This document shows, in pieces, positions 7,702 through 16,411 of a stretch of 64,000 nt of DNA (position 1 is its first letter; the number at the start of each line of letters is the position of its first letter). This stretch comes from Verrucomicrobiia bacterium (lineage in GTDB: Bacteria; Verrucomicrobiota; Verrucomicrobiia; Verrucomicrobiales; DEV007): positions 1-64,000 of the forward strand of contig JAUIAH010000007.1 in assembly GCA_030425385.1 (NCBI GenBank). The letters are read 5' to 3'. Made by a program: the position numbers and the translations under genes. The notes beneath the pieces were generated by a model that was given only the letters and a program-made list of their open reading frames with translations, searched no databases and was not told the DNA's origin.

Positions 7702-9982
7702 GATCGGTTGAGGTGGCTTGGTTGGAGGGACTATCGTGCATGGCAGCGAGGGTCGCAATCTCGACTATGAGCGCACGGATATTGAATTGGGATGCGACAA
7801 AGTCCTGGTGGAGCGTGTCCAGGGTATTCATCCCGTAGGCATTCACGGGCTGTTTTACGAGGTGTTCAAAGAGGTGCTGGATGAACCCGCGGTGCGCCGT
7901 GGGGCTGTGTGCGGCATGCACGGCGACGTCGCGCGGTCCCCGGATGGTCAGCGAACGCCCATCCTGCGTCCCAAATTCACTCACTGGATCGATGGGGGCG
8001 TGGCGATCACGAAAGCGGTAGCGTCCTGTCGCGTCAAAGTGCTCTAGACTAAACCCTAACGGATTAATAATTGAATGACAGTTCATGCAGGCGCGGGACT
8101 TCGTGAGATCAGTGACTTTCTGCCGCATGGTTAGAGAGGGATCGAAGTGGGCGTCGTCAAATTCGATCGCTTCCGGTGGCGGCTTGAGGGAGCGCCCGAG
8201 CACCTGCCGCGCCATGAAGACGCCTCGGTGAATCGGAGACGTCGATTGATGATAGGCGAATCGTGCAAGGAGATAAGGATGGGTGAGGACGCCAGAACGG
8301 GCTTTCGGGTCGAAGGACACTTTCCGAAAGGTGTCACCTGTCATGGTCCCGTGACCGAGGAAATTGGCCAGGTCCGCATTGAGAAAGAGGTCGTTCCCTA
8401 ACAGAAGTTCTTGGTAATCCGAACGCTCACTCCAAACGACATCGTCAATGAAGAGAGTGAGCGATTGGCGGAAATCGGCGATGGTGGATGCGTCAAAACC
8501 TGGGAACAATTGATGATCCTTTGTGAGGTCGTGCTCGTCGTCCAGATGCAACCAGTGAAGGAAGAAGGTGCGCACCTTCGCACGAGCGGTGGGGTGGTCT
8601 AGCAGACGTGCAGCCTCTTTCCGGACGGCGTCCGCACTTCCAAGCCAGCCCTTCTTTCCAGCGTCGCGCAACTGGGCATCGGGCAAGCCGTCGTAGAGGT
8701 AAGTGCTCAGACGGGAAACGAGTTTCCAAGAATCTGCTGCGGGGCTCAGTTCCGGGAAAAGGAATTGGGGCGATTGCAACGCGAGCAGGACGACTCGCTT
8801 CACAGCGACATCATGGGGGGTGTCCTCACAGAAATGCTGCCTCACGAAATGTTCGCGGTCTTCCTCTGTGAGGGGGCGGCGAAAGGCGCGGCTCACCAGC
8901 GTCTCACAGAATGCCTGAATCTTCTCGGTCTCGTTCTCAGGAGCTTCTGATCGCCGCCTCGGCAGATCCGCGAGATCACGGAGATGACGCGCGACATGAT
9001 CGGCGGTTTCCAACGCGGCCGAGGTCACTGCCCTGCCCCATGCTTTTGAAACGGCAGACCCGCGCACATATCCCAAACTGCGGTCATCCGGTGGAAAGGG
9101 CGTTTGCAAGACCATTACGGGTGGTGCCGCCGTAGGACGGAGAGTGGTTGTCGGAATGATCTCGTTCACTCCATGAGGTGGCTTCCAGCGAAGTTCGACG
9201 GAGGCGGACTTGTCTTTGAATTTGAAATACTCCAAGCGCACGGGATACGCCCATCCGCCTAACAATTTCACGGTGGCTTTGGGTTCGACCATTTCCCCTG
9301 AACTCACCCAGCCATCGATTAGCGGGGTGTCCGTATCGCTGTTGAGATAGAGCTTGAATCCATTCTCTGTGCGGACGCTAAACTGATAGTCGCCTGTCTC
9401 TTCCACCATCAACGAGCCTGTCCATTCGATCGCGAACGCTTCCTCGCCGATCTCGCCCGGTAGGGGGCTCGCTTCCCCGAAGTCGAAATCGATCGTGGGA
9501 TCCACCCGTTCCAACTTCATCTTGTCTCGGCGAGTGCGTCGGTCGTCGTAGTAGCGAGCCTGCAGGCCGCGTGCCGCCTCAGCTTTCGGTTGCCAGCGGA
9601 AACTCGCCACCAGATCGGCCACCGATTGCGCGTGCTGAGCCGCCGTCAGCCGCACGAGGTCAATGCGAACAGGCCGATTCCGAGCCCGTGCCTCAGCCGA
9701 ATAGAAGGCCTCATGAATGTAGGCTGCCACCGCTTGTGCATCCTCATCAGCGCACTCTTCCGGCGCGTAATCGGGCATCGTATCGTGAATCACCTTGGCC
9801 AGATCCACCACCGTGCGGTCCCCATAGAGCGGCTCATCGTATTCATCCTCCACGCCTTCTCCCTTGTCTCCGTGGCACTCGGCGCACTGTTTCATGTAGA
9901 GAGCTTTCCCGCGCTGGGCCACTGGATTGGCCCAGGAATGCATCGGGATGAGGAGGAGAATGAGGAAGACTCGTAAAAGCAT
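7682..9982 (-). CDS. Cytochrome c / PA14 / DUF1592-DUF1588-DUF1585 protein
   Basis: 766 residues. A signal peptide ([18 protein letters not shown]) is followed by a c-type heme domain with CAECH at residues 33-37. A PA14-like domain follows at about 140-290 (LQARYYDD ... [32 protein letters not shown]). A DUF1592-type segment covers about 400-530 ([22 protein letters not shown]). DUF1588 lies around 600-680 with [25 protein letters not shown], and DUF1585 is at the C-terminus. The usual DUF1587 start is reduced to [15 protein letters not shown]. It is exported to the periplasm or surface. It is the first gene of a two-gene operon with the DUF1552 protein. The heme domain suggests a redox role, and PA14 suggests carbohydrate binding; the substrate is unknown. 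Confidence 0.9.
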   Translation of the reverse strand: MLLRVFLILLLIPMHSWANPVAQRGKALYMKQCAECHGDKGEGVEDEYDEPLYGDRTVVDLAKVIHDTMPDYAPEECADEDAQAVAAYIHEAFYSAEARARNRPVRIDLVRLTAAQHAQSVADLVASFRWQPKAEAARGLQARYYDDRRTRRDKMKLERVDPTIDFDFGEASPLPGEIGEEAFAIEWTGSLMVEETGDYQFSVRTENGFKLYLNSDTDTPLIDGWVSSGEMVEPKATVKLLGGWAYPVRLEYFKFKDKSASVELRWKPPHGVNEIIPTTTLRPTAAPPVMVLQTPFPPDDRSLGYVRGSAVSKAWGRAVTSAALETADHVARHLRDLADLPRRRSEAPENETEKIQAFCETLVSRAFRRPLTEEDREHFVRQHFCEDTPHDVAVKRVVLLALQSPQFLFPELSPAADSWKLVSRLSTYLYDGLPDAQLRDAGKKGWLGSADAVRKEAARLLDHPTARAKVRTFFLHWLHLDDEHDLTKDHQLFPGFDASTIADFRQSLTLFIDDVVWSERSDYQELLLGNDLFLNADLANFLGHGTMTGDTFRKVSFDPKARSGVLTHPYLLARFAYHQSTSPIHRGVFMARQVLGRSLKPPPEAIEFDDAHFDPSLTMRQKVTDLTKSRACMNCHSIINPLGFSLEHFDATGRYRFRDRHAPIDPVSEFGTQDGRSLTIRGPRDVAVHAAHSPTAHRGFIQHLFEHLVKQPVNAYGMNTLDTLHQDFVASQFNIRALIVEIATLAAMHDSPSNQATSTDHEPKNL

Positions 9983-10000
9983 CGCTCTAGGAAGACAGAA

Positions 10001-10020
10001 CCATCTGATCGGTCAGATGG
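10001..10020. promoter_or_regulatory. Perfect inverted repeat between divergent genes
   Basis: CCATCTGA and TCAGATGG form an 8-bp perfect stem with a TCGG loop. It lies 18 bp upstream of the DUF1588 gene (minus strand) and about 110 bp before the baeRF-Mrp operon (plus strand). Since both genes point away, it is not a terminator; an operator or a 5'-UTR hairpin is more likely. AT-rich sequence at 10090-10125 (TTGCAT, then TTTAAT) may hold the plus-strand promoter, but the match is weak. Confidence 0.4.
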
Positions 10021-10128
10021 CGCGAAGATTTCTCCGACAGGCGGTCGATTCCACTTTCCTCACGACCGATCGGAAATGTTCGATTCTGTTTGCATGAAAT
10101 TAAGAACATGTTTTAATGTGCCTTAATT

Positions 10129-11217
10129 ATGAACACCGCAATCTTAGAGAAATCGATACCCGCTTTGAACGTGAAGAGTCTTGAGAGCTTCGTTGCCAAG
10201 CTCGTGAATCTTGAAACCAGCGCGTCTCCCCTCATCAGTTGCTACGTCGATCTGACCAAGCCGCGCGAGGTGCAGATCGCCGAGATCCAGCACCGAGGCG
10301 CGATCGCCCGATCAGGTCTGCGTGGTCAGGCCCGCTATGACTTCGACGATGCCTTCCAAGAGATCATCGACTATCTTCGGCAGCGCCCCATGGGATCGCG
10401 GAAATCGTTAGCGATCTTTAGCCGTTGGGGAGACGAGCCTTTCTTGGCACCCATGGAATTTGAGATGCCCATGGAAGACCAAGTGAGTGTGGATAGCCTA
10501 CCAATGATCTATCCGCTGGTGGCGCTCAAGGATAAGCTCCATCGCTTCGTGGTGGTGCTCACCTCGGAAGCTGAAGCACGCATTCTTGAAGTGGTGATTG
10601 GGCAGGTGACCGAGTCCATTCTGGCGAAACGCCCTGAGCTTCGCAAGCGCGTGGGGCGTGAATGGACCAAGCAGCACTTTCAAAGTCACAAGCGGAATCG
10701 ACACACCCAATTCATCAAGGAGAAGGTGGCGACCATCGAATCGCTCATGGCGAAGAAAGGATACAATCACCTGATCATCATGGGATCGGCTCCCAATGTG
10801 ACGCGACTAACCAATGCCCTTCCCAAAGGCATTCAGGAGAAGGTGATCGAACCTAACGGAGGAGCGATTGGGCATGATGTCAGTGACGTCGTAGCCGAGG
10901 CCGTTAAGCTTTTTATTGACGCCGAGGAAGCGGAATCGCATTCGACTGTGGATCAGCTCCATGAAGGGATCATGACCAACGGTCTCGCGGTGGCCGGTCA
11001 CGACCAGGTGCTCCGGGCACTCCTGACGAGGCAAGCCGACACCCTGGTGATCCTCGATAGCTATCCGCTAGAACAACGTGAGGAACTTGTCCGCGCAGCG
11101 GTTCAGGCTAAGGTCAACATTGAAACCGTGGGCGAGAGTGAAATGCTCGACCACTATGGCGGAGCAGGTTGCTTGCTGCGCTATCGCACGCCTAGTCTTT
11201 TCGAGCATCATTCATGA
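10129..11217 (+). CDS. Bacterial archaeo-eukaryotic release factor-like (baeRF) protein
   Basis: 362 residues with the three-part layout of eRF1/Dom34-like proteins. The N-terminal domain (about 1-140) has SPLISCYVDLTKP. The central RNase H-like domain (about 140-270) has HRFVVVLTSEAEARILEV and NHLIIMGSAPNVTRLTNALP. The C-terminal L7Ae-like domain (about 275-362) has TLVILDSYP and ends GGAGCLLRY. The GGQ peptidyl-hydrolysis motif of true release factors is not visible, as in several baeRF families. Such proteins are proposed to act on stalled or hibernating ribosomes. The stop codon overlaps the MrpE start (ATGA at 11214-11217), so the gene is translationally coupled to the antiporter operon, which is unexpected. 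The exact baeRF subfamily is not assigned. Confidence 0.75.
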   Translation: MNTAILEKSIPALNVKSLESFVAKLVNLETSASPLISCYVDLTKPREVQIAEIQHRGAIARSGLRGQARYDFDDAFQEIIDYLRQRPMGSRKSLAIFSRWGDEPFLAPMEFEMPMEDQVSVDSLPMIYPLVALKDKLHRFVVVLTSEAEARILEVVIGQVTESILAKRPELRKRVGREWTKQHFQSHKRNRHTQFIKEKVATIESLMAKKGYNHLIIMGSAPNVTRLTNALPKGIQEKVIEPNGGAIGHDVSDVVAEAVKLFIDAEEAESHSTVDQLHEGIMTNGLAVAGHDQVLRALLTRQADTLVILDSYPLEQREELVRAAVQAKVNIETVGESEMLDHYGGAGCLLRYRTPSLFEHHS

Positions 11218-11705
11218 ATGTCGCGAAGCTGGCAGCCTTCATCACACGCGCCGCTGTTTTAGCGGCGCTGTGGTGGGCTTGGCTCGGAGGGGAACATTTG
11301 TCGTGGATCCTTGGCGGTCCCGCGGTTTTCGTTGGGGCCTTTGTTAGCCTGGAGCAATTGCCTCCTTTGCGCGAGCGTCTATCTATGATTCACCTCATCA
11401 TCCTCTTTCCCAAGCTTGCTCTCAGAGCGTTGTTAGGTGGGAGCGATGTCGCATCACGCGTGCTCTCCCCCCATCTGAACGTTTCGCCGACTCTCATGAT
11501 CTATCCGATCACGCTTGAGAGGAGTGTAGCTCGTTGGTTCTTCTTGCATTGTGTGAGTCTCTTGCCAGGCACGCTTAGCGCGTCGGTTGAAGGAGATGAG
11601 GCTGTGATTCATGTGTTAGCCGATGAGGAGCGCGCTATTCGTGAACTCCACAGTCTCGAAACAGATATCGCCCGCGTATTGAAAGATCCATCTTCTACTC
11701 TATGA
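11214..11705 (+). CDS. Mrp-type Na+/H+ antiporter subunit E
   Basis: 163 residues with two N-terminal membrane segments (ITRAAVLAALWWAWLGG, GGPAVFVGAFVSL) and a soluble C-terminal part containing NVSPTLMIYPITLERS, typical of MrpE/MnhE. The end (VLADEERAIRELHSLETDIARVL) is an amphipathic helix. MrpE is a small accessory membrane subunit of the multisubunit cation/proton antiporter. It overlaps the baeRF gene upstream and mrpF downstream by 4 bp each. Being first of the antiporter genes is the order E-F-G-B-C-D, unlike the classic A-B-C-D-E-F-G of Bacillus. Confidence 0.85.
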   Translation: MNVAKLAAFITRAAVLAALWWAWLGGEHLSWILGGPAVFVGAFVSLEQLPPLRERLSMIHLIILFPKLALRALLGGSDVASRVLSPHLNVSPTLMIYPITLERSVARWFFLHCVSLLPGTLSASVEGDEAVIHVLADEERAIRELHSLETDIARVLKDPSSTL

Positions 11706-11989
11706 TTGTTTCCGGTTATCAACTGCTCAGTGTTATCTTGTTAGCCACGATGATTGTCGGGTTCCTCCGCATTCTACAAGGCCCCACTGCGACTGATTGC
11801 ATCCTCGCTGTGTTCTTCTTTGGAACAACAGGGATTGGCATCCTCCTGTTGCTCTCGCTTGCCAGTGGGGACACGCGCATGATCGATGTGGGGCTCGTTC
11901 TAGCATTGCTCTCGGCGGTGGTCGGAGCCACCTACGTTCGGCTTGGGTGGCTTGCAAATCTCGGGGATCAGGGGGCGGATCATGAGTGA
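11702..11989 (+). CDS. Mrp-type antiporter subunit F
   Basis: 95 residues with three membrane helices: LLSVILLATMIVGFLRIL, CILAVFFFGTTGIGILLLLSL and MIDVGLVLALLSAVVGATYVRL. The RILQGPTATDCILA loop after helix 1 is the family signature (RxxxGPTxxDR in most MrpF). ATGA overlap with mrpE; the 3' end overlaps mrpG by 8 bp. Confidence 0.88.
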   Translation: MIVSGYQLLSVILLATMIVGFLRILQGPTATDCILAVFFFGTTGIGILLLLSLASGDTRMIDVGLVLALLSAVVGATYVRLGWLANLGDQGADHE

Positions 11990-12293
11990 AGTGACAGATT
12001 GGATTTCCTTCGTTCTTGCCTCGTTAGGATGTTTCTACTTTGCCGCTGGGGCTATTGGTCTCTTGCGTCTGCGAGATGTCTATACTCGGCTCCATGCGCT
12101 GACCAAGGCTGATCATCTTGGTCTTGGCTTGATCACAGCTGCAGCAATGGTGCAGCAGGATTCCTGGGGGAATGTGATAAAATTGGCGATGGTTTGGGTG
12201 CTTGTTCTCTTCACGAGCGCCTCCGTGGCGATGTTGACTGCAAGGGCCGCCTTGCAAGCGGGCATCGCCATGGTGAGAAAGGAGGACGCATGA
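11982..12293 (+). CDS. Mrp-type antiporter subunit G
   Basis: 103 residues from the ATG at 11982; an in-frame opening further upstream lies inside mrpF and is rejected. The family pattern is clear: FVLASLGCFYFAAGAIGLLRLRDVYTRLHALTKADHLGLGLI, then WGNVIKLAMVWVLVLFTSASVAML. Three membrane helices. It overlaps the next gene by 4 bp (ATGA). MrpG is a small accessory subunit needed for assembly of the antiporter. Confidence 0.9.
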   Translation: MSEVTDWISFVLASLGCFYFAAGAIGLLRLRDVYTRLHALTKADHLGLGLITAAAMVQQDSWGNVIKLAMVWVLVLFTSASVAMLTARAALQAGIAMVRKEDA

Positions 12294-12526
12294 TCGATGC
12301 TCTCTTGATAGGGCTCATGTTATGGGCGGCTGTACTCACGGCGGTGTTCACAGATCTCTTCCGTGCGACCGTATCGTTCATGGTCTTTGGATTCCTCATG
12401 GCTCTCATTTGGGCACGCTTGGGCTCGATCGATCTGGCCATTGCTGAGGCTGCGGTGGGATCTGGAGTCACCGGTGGGCTTTTCTTGGCTTCACTCAGAC
12501 GGTTGCATCACTATCGTGAAAACTAA
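12290..12526 (+). CDS. DUF4040 / MbhD-like small antiporter subunit
   Basis: 78 residues, about three helices: LIGLMLWAAVLTAVFT, ATVSFMVFGFLMALIWARLGS and AIAEAAVGSGVTGGLFLASL. The DLAIAEAAVGSGVTGGL pattern is the DUF4040 domain found inside the C-terminal region of MrpA in classic systems and as the separate MbhD subunit in archaeal-type membrane hydrogenases. Here it is a stand-alone gene, showing that MrpA is split. ATGA overlap with mrpG. Confidence 0.82.
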   Translation: MIDALLIGLMLWAAVLTAVFTDLFRATVSFMVFGFLMALIWARLGSIDLAIAEAAVGSGVTGGLFLASLRRLHHYREN

Positions 12527-13175
12527 CATAATCGCTTCTATCATTTCATTGGCTCTGTTTGGCACTCTCGCGCATGCGTTGATTGAGTTGCCAACAAATA
12601 CGTCGCGACTGACGTCGCTGGTCACGGCCAATCTCGATGAGAGCGGCGTGAGCAATCCAGTGACGGCAGTGCTGCTCAATTTCCGCAGTTATGATACGTT
12701 GTTGGAAATGGGGGTGCTTCTCTTGGCGTTGATCGGTGCGTGGGCCGTCGGGCCGCGGCAGACTCTTCCTGGTCACTCCGATGACACCGCGATGCTCATT
12801 GTTCTGCGCCTGTTTGTGCCACCGATCATTCTCGGTGCAGCGTACTTCCTTTGGGTTGGAGCCAAGGAGCCGGGAGGTGCCTTTCAGGCTGGTGCCATCC
12901 TTGCTGGAGCGCTGGTGCTCCTCCTGATCACGGGACGGGCCACTTGGTTTCACAGGGATGGATGGCATCGCTTCTTTCTATCTATTGGAATGTTAGTTTT
13001 TCTATCTCTCGCTGCCGCGCCTATGGCGATGGGAAGCAGCCTCTTGGACTATCCGAGATCGCAGGCCAAGCATTGGATTCTCATCATTGAGACGGCGGCG
13101 ATGCTCTCGATCGCCTTCACCCTCGTGGCTCTCCTTGTTGGTGGGCGCCCTCATTGCAAGGAAATTGCGGACTGA
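12516..13175 (+). CDS. MbhE-MrpB fusion antiporter subunit
   Basis: 219 residues from the GTG at 12516, which overlaps the preceding gene by 11 bp; a longer frame upstream is shadow. The N-terminal 75 residues (TSRLTSLVTANLDESGVSNPVTAVLLNFRSYDTLLEMGVLLLALIG) match the extreme C-terminus of MrpA or MbhE. The rest is MrpB/MnhB, recognised by GAKEPGGAFQAGAILAGALVL. About six membrane helices. Fusion of the MrpA tail to MrpB again indicates a rearranged Mrp complex. Ends in a 1-bp overlap with mrpC (TGATG). Confidence 0.85.
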   Translation: MKTNIIASIISLALFGTLAHALIELPTNTSRLTSLVTANLDESGVSNPVTAVLLNFRSYDTLLEMGVLLLALIGAWAVGPRQTLPGHSDDTAMLIVLRLFVPPIILGAAYFLWVGAKEPGGAFQAGAILAGALVLLLITGRATWFHRDGWHRFFLSIGMLVFLSLAAAPMAMGSSLLDYPRSQAKHWILIIETAAMLSIAFTLVALLVGGRPHCKEIAD

Positions 13176-13495
13176 TGGAACTGTCGAAGGTCTATATGTT
13201 AGCAGCAGCTGCGTTGGTTGCGATCGGGTTGTTTGCTATTCTGCGCACTAACCATGTGGTGCGCCAACTGCTAGGCATTAATTTGTTAGGCAATGGCATC
13301 TTTCTCTTGTTGATTGCCATCGCTCAGGCTCCCGCTGACGCGCCGGAAGAGGGGCTCGACCCTGTGCCACAGGCGATGGTGTTGACTGGGATAGTGGTCG
13401 CTGTGTGCGCCACGGGATTTGCCCTGACATTGATCGAGCGCTATCGGGCCGTCTCGGGATGTCTCACCGTGAAGGAGGGTGCCGATGCCGACTGA
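13175..13495 (+). CDS. Mrp-type antiporter subunit C (NuoK-like)
   Basis: 106 residues, three helices: VYMLAAAALVAIGLFAIL, QLLGINLLGNGIFLLLIAIAQ and PQAMVLTGIVVAVCATGFALTLIERYR. MrpC is homologous to NuoK of complex I; the second helix with GINLLGNGIFLLLI and the DPVPQAMVLTGIVV segment are diagnostic. The stop overlaps the mrpD start region by 11 bp. Confidence 0.9.
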   Translation: MELSKVYMLAAAALVAIGLFAILRTNHVVRQLLGINLLGNGIFLLLIAIAQAPADAPEEGLDPVPQAMVLTGIVVAVCATGFALTLIERYRAVSGCLTVKEGADAD

Positions 13496-14924
13496 TCCTG
13501 CGACCGCAGCATTGTGGTTGGTCTTGATTCCATTAGTGACCGCCGTAATCACCTTTCTGCTTCCTTCAGCGGGGCGTTGCCTCGTAACCGTGGCCCTAGC
13601 GATTGCGCTCCTCCCGCTGATGCAGTTGATCCAGTATCTCTGGGTGGTAGATGGTTCTGTCATTCATGCCCTGGGAGGATGGGCGGCACCATTGGGGATT
13701 GCCGTCTCTGTGCAGGGCGATAAGGCATTTCTCCTCGCATTGATCTGGCTGGTCTGTGTTGGCGTGGGGTTGTATTCCTTGCGCTACATGGGCGAGGGCT
13801 ACAAAGCCTTCTGGCCTTTGTGGATGTGTCTGTGGGCTGGATTGAATGGCTTGGTGATTGCTGATGATCTGTTCAATCTCTATGTCACGCTGGAGCTCAT
13901 CGGCCTCGCGGCCGTGGCCCTAACGGCACTGACAGGAGAAGCAGCGGCACTGAAGGCGGCCGTTCGCTATCTCATTCTGGGACTAACGGGATCGCTTCTC
14001 TATTTGTTGGGAGTCGCTCTAACGTATGCTGCTTACGGAGCCGTCGACATGCCCACGGTGGCCAAGGTGATGACAGCCACGCCAACGGGAAACGTGGCCA
14101 TTGCCCTGATGACGGTGGGACTGTGCCTCAAGGCTGCGATCTTCCCTGCGCATGTCTGGCTGCCTCCCGCGCATGCCAACGCGAAGGCGCCGGTGAGTGC
14201 GCTTCTCTCTGCATTGGTGGTGAAAGGTGCTTTTCTCATTCTTGTGCGTTTGTGGTGTGATGTCTATCGGAATGCTCAGACGTCCGGGGCGCAGGAGTGG
14301 TTGGGCTATCTGGGAGCTGCCGCTCTCCTGTGGGGGGCGAGCCAGGCGATCATTCAGCAACGTCTCAAGATGCTGATCGCTTACTCTACCGTGGCCCAGT
14401 TAGGGTATCTCTTCTTGTTGTTTCCGTTGATCCCGACGCATGCCAATGCGTGGCCAGGGGTTCTACTGATGTTGGCGGCTCATGCATTGGCTAAGACAGC
14501 CTTCTTCCTCGCTGCGGGAAATGTCATTTGGGCGGCTGGACATGATCGGCTCCGTGACTTGGACATTGTAATGCCTAGGCTTCCAGTGACGGCTTTCGCC
14601 ATCGCTCTGGCAGGCGTGAGTCTGATCGGCTTGCCTCCGAGCGGAGGATTCCTGGGGAAGTGGCTCTTGCTTGGCGTGGCCATGGAGAGCGAGCGTTGGT
14701 GGGCGGCCATTCTTCTGGTCATGGGAGGTTTGCTTGCCTCCGTCTACATTTTTCGTGTGTTGATGTTGGTGTTTAGCGGCAAAGCACCTTCTGATGCCGT
14801 TTCGTTTCAAGCACCGCCGCCAATCATGGAATGGGCTGCACTGGGCATGGCTCTTGCGGCCATTGCCTTGGGCCTTGCTTCTGAATTGCCCTTGGCCCTG
14901 ATCGAGAGAGGAGGGCGGCCATGA
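13485..14924 (+). CDS. Mrp-type antiporter subunit D (NuoL/M/N-like)
   Basis: 479 residues, about 14 membrane helices, proton-conducting antiporter family (Proton_antipo_M). The key charged residues are present: Glu in LYVTLELIGLAAVAL (helix 5), Lys in GLCLKAAIFPAHVWLPPAHA (helix 7) and Lys in ALVVKGAFLILVR (helix 8). I chose the ATG at 13485 because an AAGGAGG lies 7 bp ahead; a GTG two codons upstream is too close to that site. It overlaps the next antiporter gene by 4 bp (ATGA). Likely one of three large subunits of the antiporter. Confidence 0.9.
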   Translation: MPTDPATAALWLVLIPLVTAVITFLLPSAGRCLVTVALAIALLPLMQLIQYLWVVDGSVIHALGGWAAPLGIAVSVQGDKAFLLALIWLVCVGVGLYSLRYMGEGYKAFWPLWMCLWAGLNGLVIADDLFNLYVTLELIGLAAVALTALTGEAAALKAAVRYLILGLTGSLLYLLGVALTYAAYGAVDMPTVAKVMTATPTGNVAIALMTVGLCLKAAIFPAHVWLPPAHANAKAPVSALLSALVVKGAFLILVRLWCDVYRNAQTSGAQEWLGYLGAAALLWGASQAIIQQRLKMLIAYSTVAQLGYLFLLFPLIPTHANAWPGVLLMLAAHALAKTAFFLAAGNVIWAAGHDRLRDLDIVMPRLPVTAFAIALAGVSLIGLPPSGGFLGKWLLLGVAMESERWWAAILLVMGGLLASVYIFRVLMLVFSGKAPSDAVSFQAPPPIMEWAALGMALAAIALGLASELPLALIERGGRP

Positions 14925-16411
14925 ATAGTGCTCTGCTGCTGCCGATGATCTTGTTCAGTTCGTTCTTCACGGGCTTGATCATCTTCTTCTTGGGCGAGTC
15001 CATGCACAAGGCACGGACGTTTCTGAATCTGCTAGGTGCAGTGCTCAAGGTTGTATTGGTCGTGCAACTCTTGGCAGGTGTGCACGCAGAGGAGCCTTAT
15101 CACTCGGTGCTGAAGTTGGCTCCGGGAGTTGAGATCGTCCTGACGGCGGATGCGCTTTCGGTGTTCTTTGTGACATTGTCAGCAGCCCTTTGGTTGCTGA
15201 CGACGATTTATGCCATTGGCTATTTGGAAAGATCGCCCAACCGCAGCCGATTCTTTGGGTTTTTTAGCATTTGCGTGAGTGCGACGACGGGGGTCGCGCT
15301 ATCAGGGAATTTGATCACGTTCTTGTTATTCTATGAGTTGCTTACGCTTTCGACTTATCCGCTGGTGATCCACAAAGGGGGCGATAAGGCATTGAGAGCA
15401 GGGCAACGCTACCTCGCCTACACGCTTATTGGAGGAGCGATCCTGCTCTTCGCCATTGCTTGGCTGCAGAGTCTCGCCGGGCCCGTGGCTTTCGTGCCGG
15501 GTGGCGCTTTGGCCCCGTTTGCTGATGAACACGCCTGGGAATTGAAGGTCATCTTTGCCCTGCTCATTCTCGGCCTTGGAGTGAAGGCTGCCATCGTGCC
15601 TCTGCATGGATGGTTGCCCAATGCAATGGTAGCACCGGCCCCCGTGAGTTCTCTTCTCCACGCGGTGGCCGTGGTCAAGGCGGGTGCCTTTGGTATCGTG
15701 CGGATGGTTTACGAAGTGTATGGAATCGAGCTTAGTCGTGATCTTGGTTTACTCCATCCGCTTGCCATCGTGGCTAGCATAACGATTCTCTATGGTTCTT
15801 TCTGCGCGCTGGCTCAGGATGAGTTGAAGAAGCGTTTGGCTTACTCCACCGTGAGCCAGGTTTCCTACATAGTGCTAGGCGCAGCGATCTTTGGCCCTGT
15901 CGCAACCATTGGGGGTATCGTTCATTTGTTCCATCAGGGGATCATGAAGATCACGCTCTTCTTCGCGGCGGGAAACTACGCGCAAGCGTTAGGTATTCAT
16001 CGCATCAGCCAGATGAATGGCGTTGGTCGTAAGATGCCATGGACGACCGTGGCTTTCTCGGTTGGTGCATTAGGAATGATCGGTGTGCCCCCTTTGGCTG
16101 GGTACGTGAGCAAATGGTACCTTCAGAAGGGGGGGGTAGAAGGCGGCGAGCCTTGGATCAGCGCGGTGTTGAGTATGAGCAGCTTGCTCAATGCAGCCTA
16201 TTTCCTCCCTATCCTCTATCGCGCCTGGTTTCTATCGGGAAGCCCAGAGCAAGAGGCGGCCTCGCCAGCCAAGCGCACAGACTGGTGGATGCTCGTGCTA
16301 CCGCCTGTACTCACCGCTCTCTTTGTGGTTTACGCAGGTGCCTTTGCGGAAACACCTTACAGTCCGTTGGAATGGGCGAAGATGATTGCCCAACGCGAGT
16401 ATGAGCCATGA
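14921..16411 (+). CDS. Second NuoL/M/N-like antiporter subunit
   Basis: 496 residues, the same family as the preceding MrpD but distinct in sequence. Functional residues are kept: Glu in LLFYELLTLSTYPLV, Lys in GVKAAIVPLHGWLPNAM and Lys in HAVAVVKAGAFGIVR. In a classic Mrp complex the second large subunit is MrpA, a roughly 800-residue protein; here a normal-length subunit plus the separate DUF4040 and MbhE pieces probably does the same job. ATGA overlap on both sides. Confidence 0.85.
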   Translation: MNSALLLPMILFSSFFTGLIIFFLGESMHKARTFLNLLGAVLKVVLVVQLLAGVHAEEPYHSVLKLAPGVEIVLTADALSVFFVTLSAALWLLTTIYAIGYLERSPNRSRFFGFFSICVSATTGVALSGNLITFLLFYELLTLSTYPLVIHKGGDKALRAGQRYLAYTLIGGAILLFAIAWLQSLAGPVAFVPGGALAPFADEHAWELKVIFALLILGLGVKAAIVPLHGWLPNAMVAPAPVSSLLHAVAVVKAGAFGIVRMVYEVYGIELSRDLGLLHPLAIVASITILYGSFCALAQDELKKRLAYSTVSQVSYIVLGAAIFGPVATIGGIVHLFHQGIMKITLFFAAGNYAQALGIHRISQMNGVGRKMPWTTVAFSVGALGMIGVPPLAGYVSKWYLQKGGVEGGEPWISAVLSMSSLLNAAYFLPILYRAWFLSGSPEQEAASPAKRTDWWMLVLPPVLTALFVVYAGAFAETPYSPLEWAKMIAQREYEP

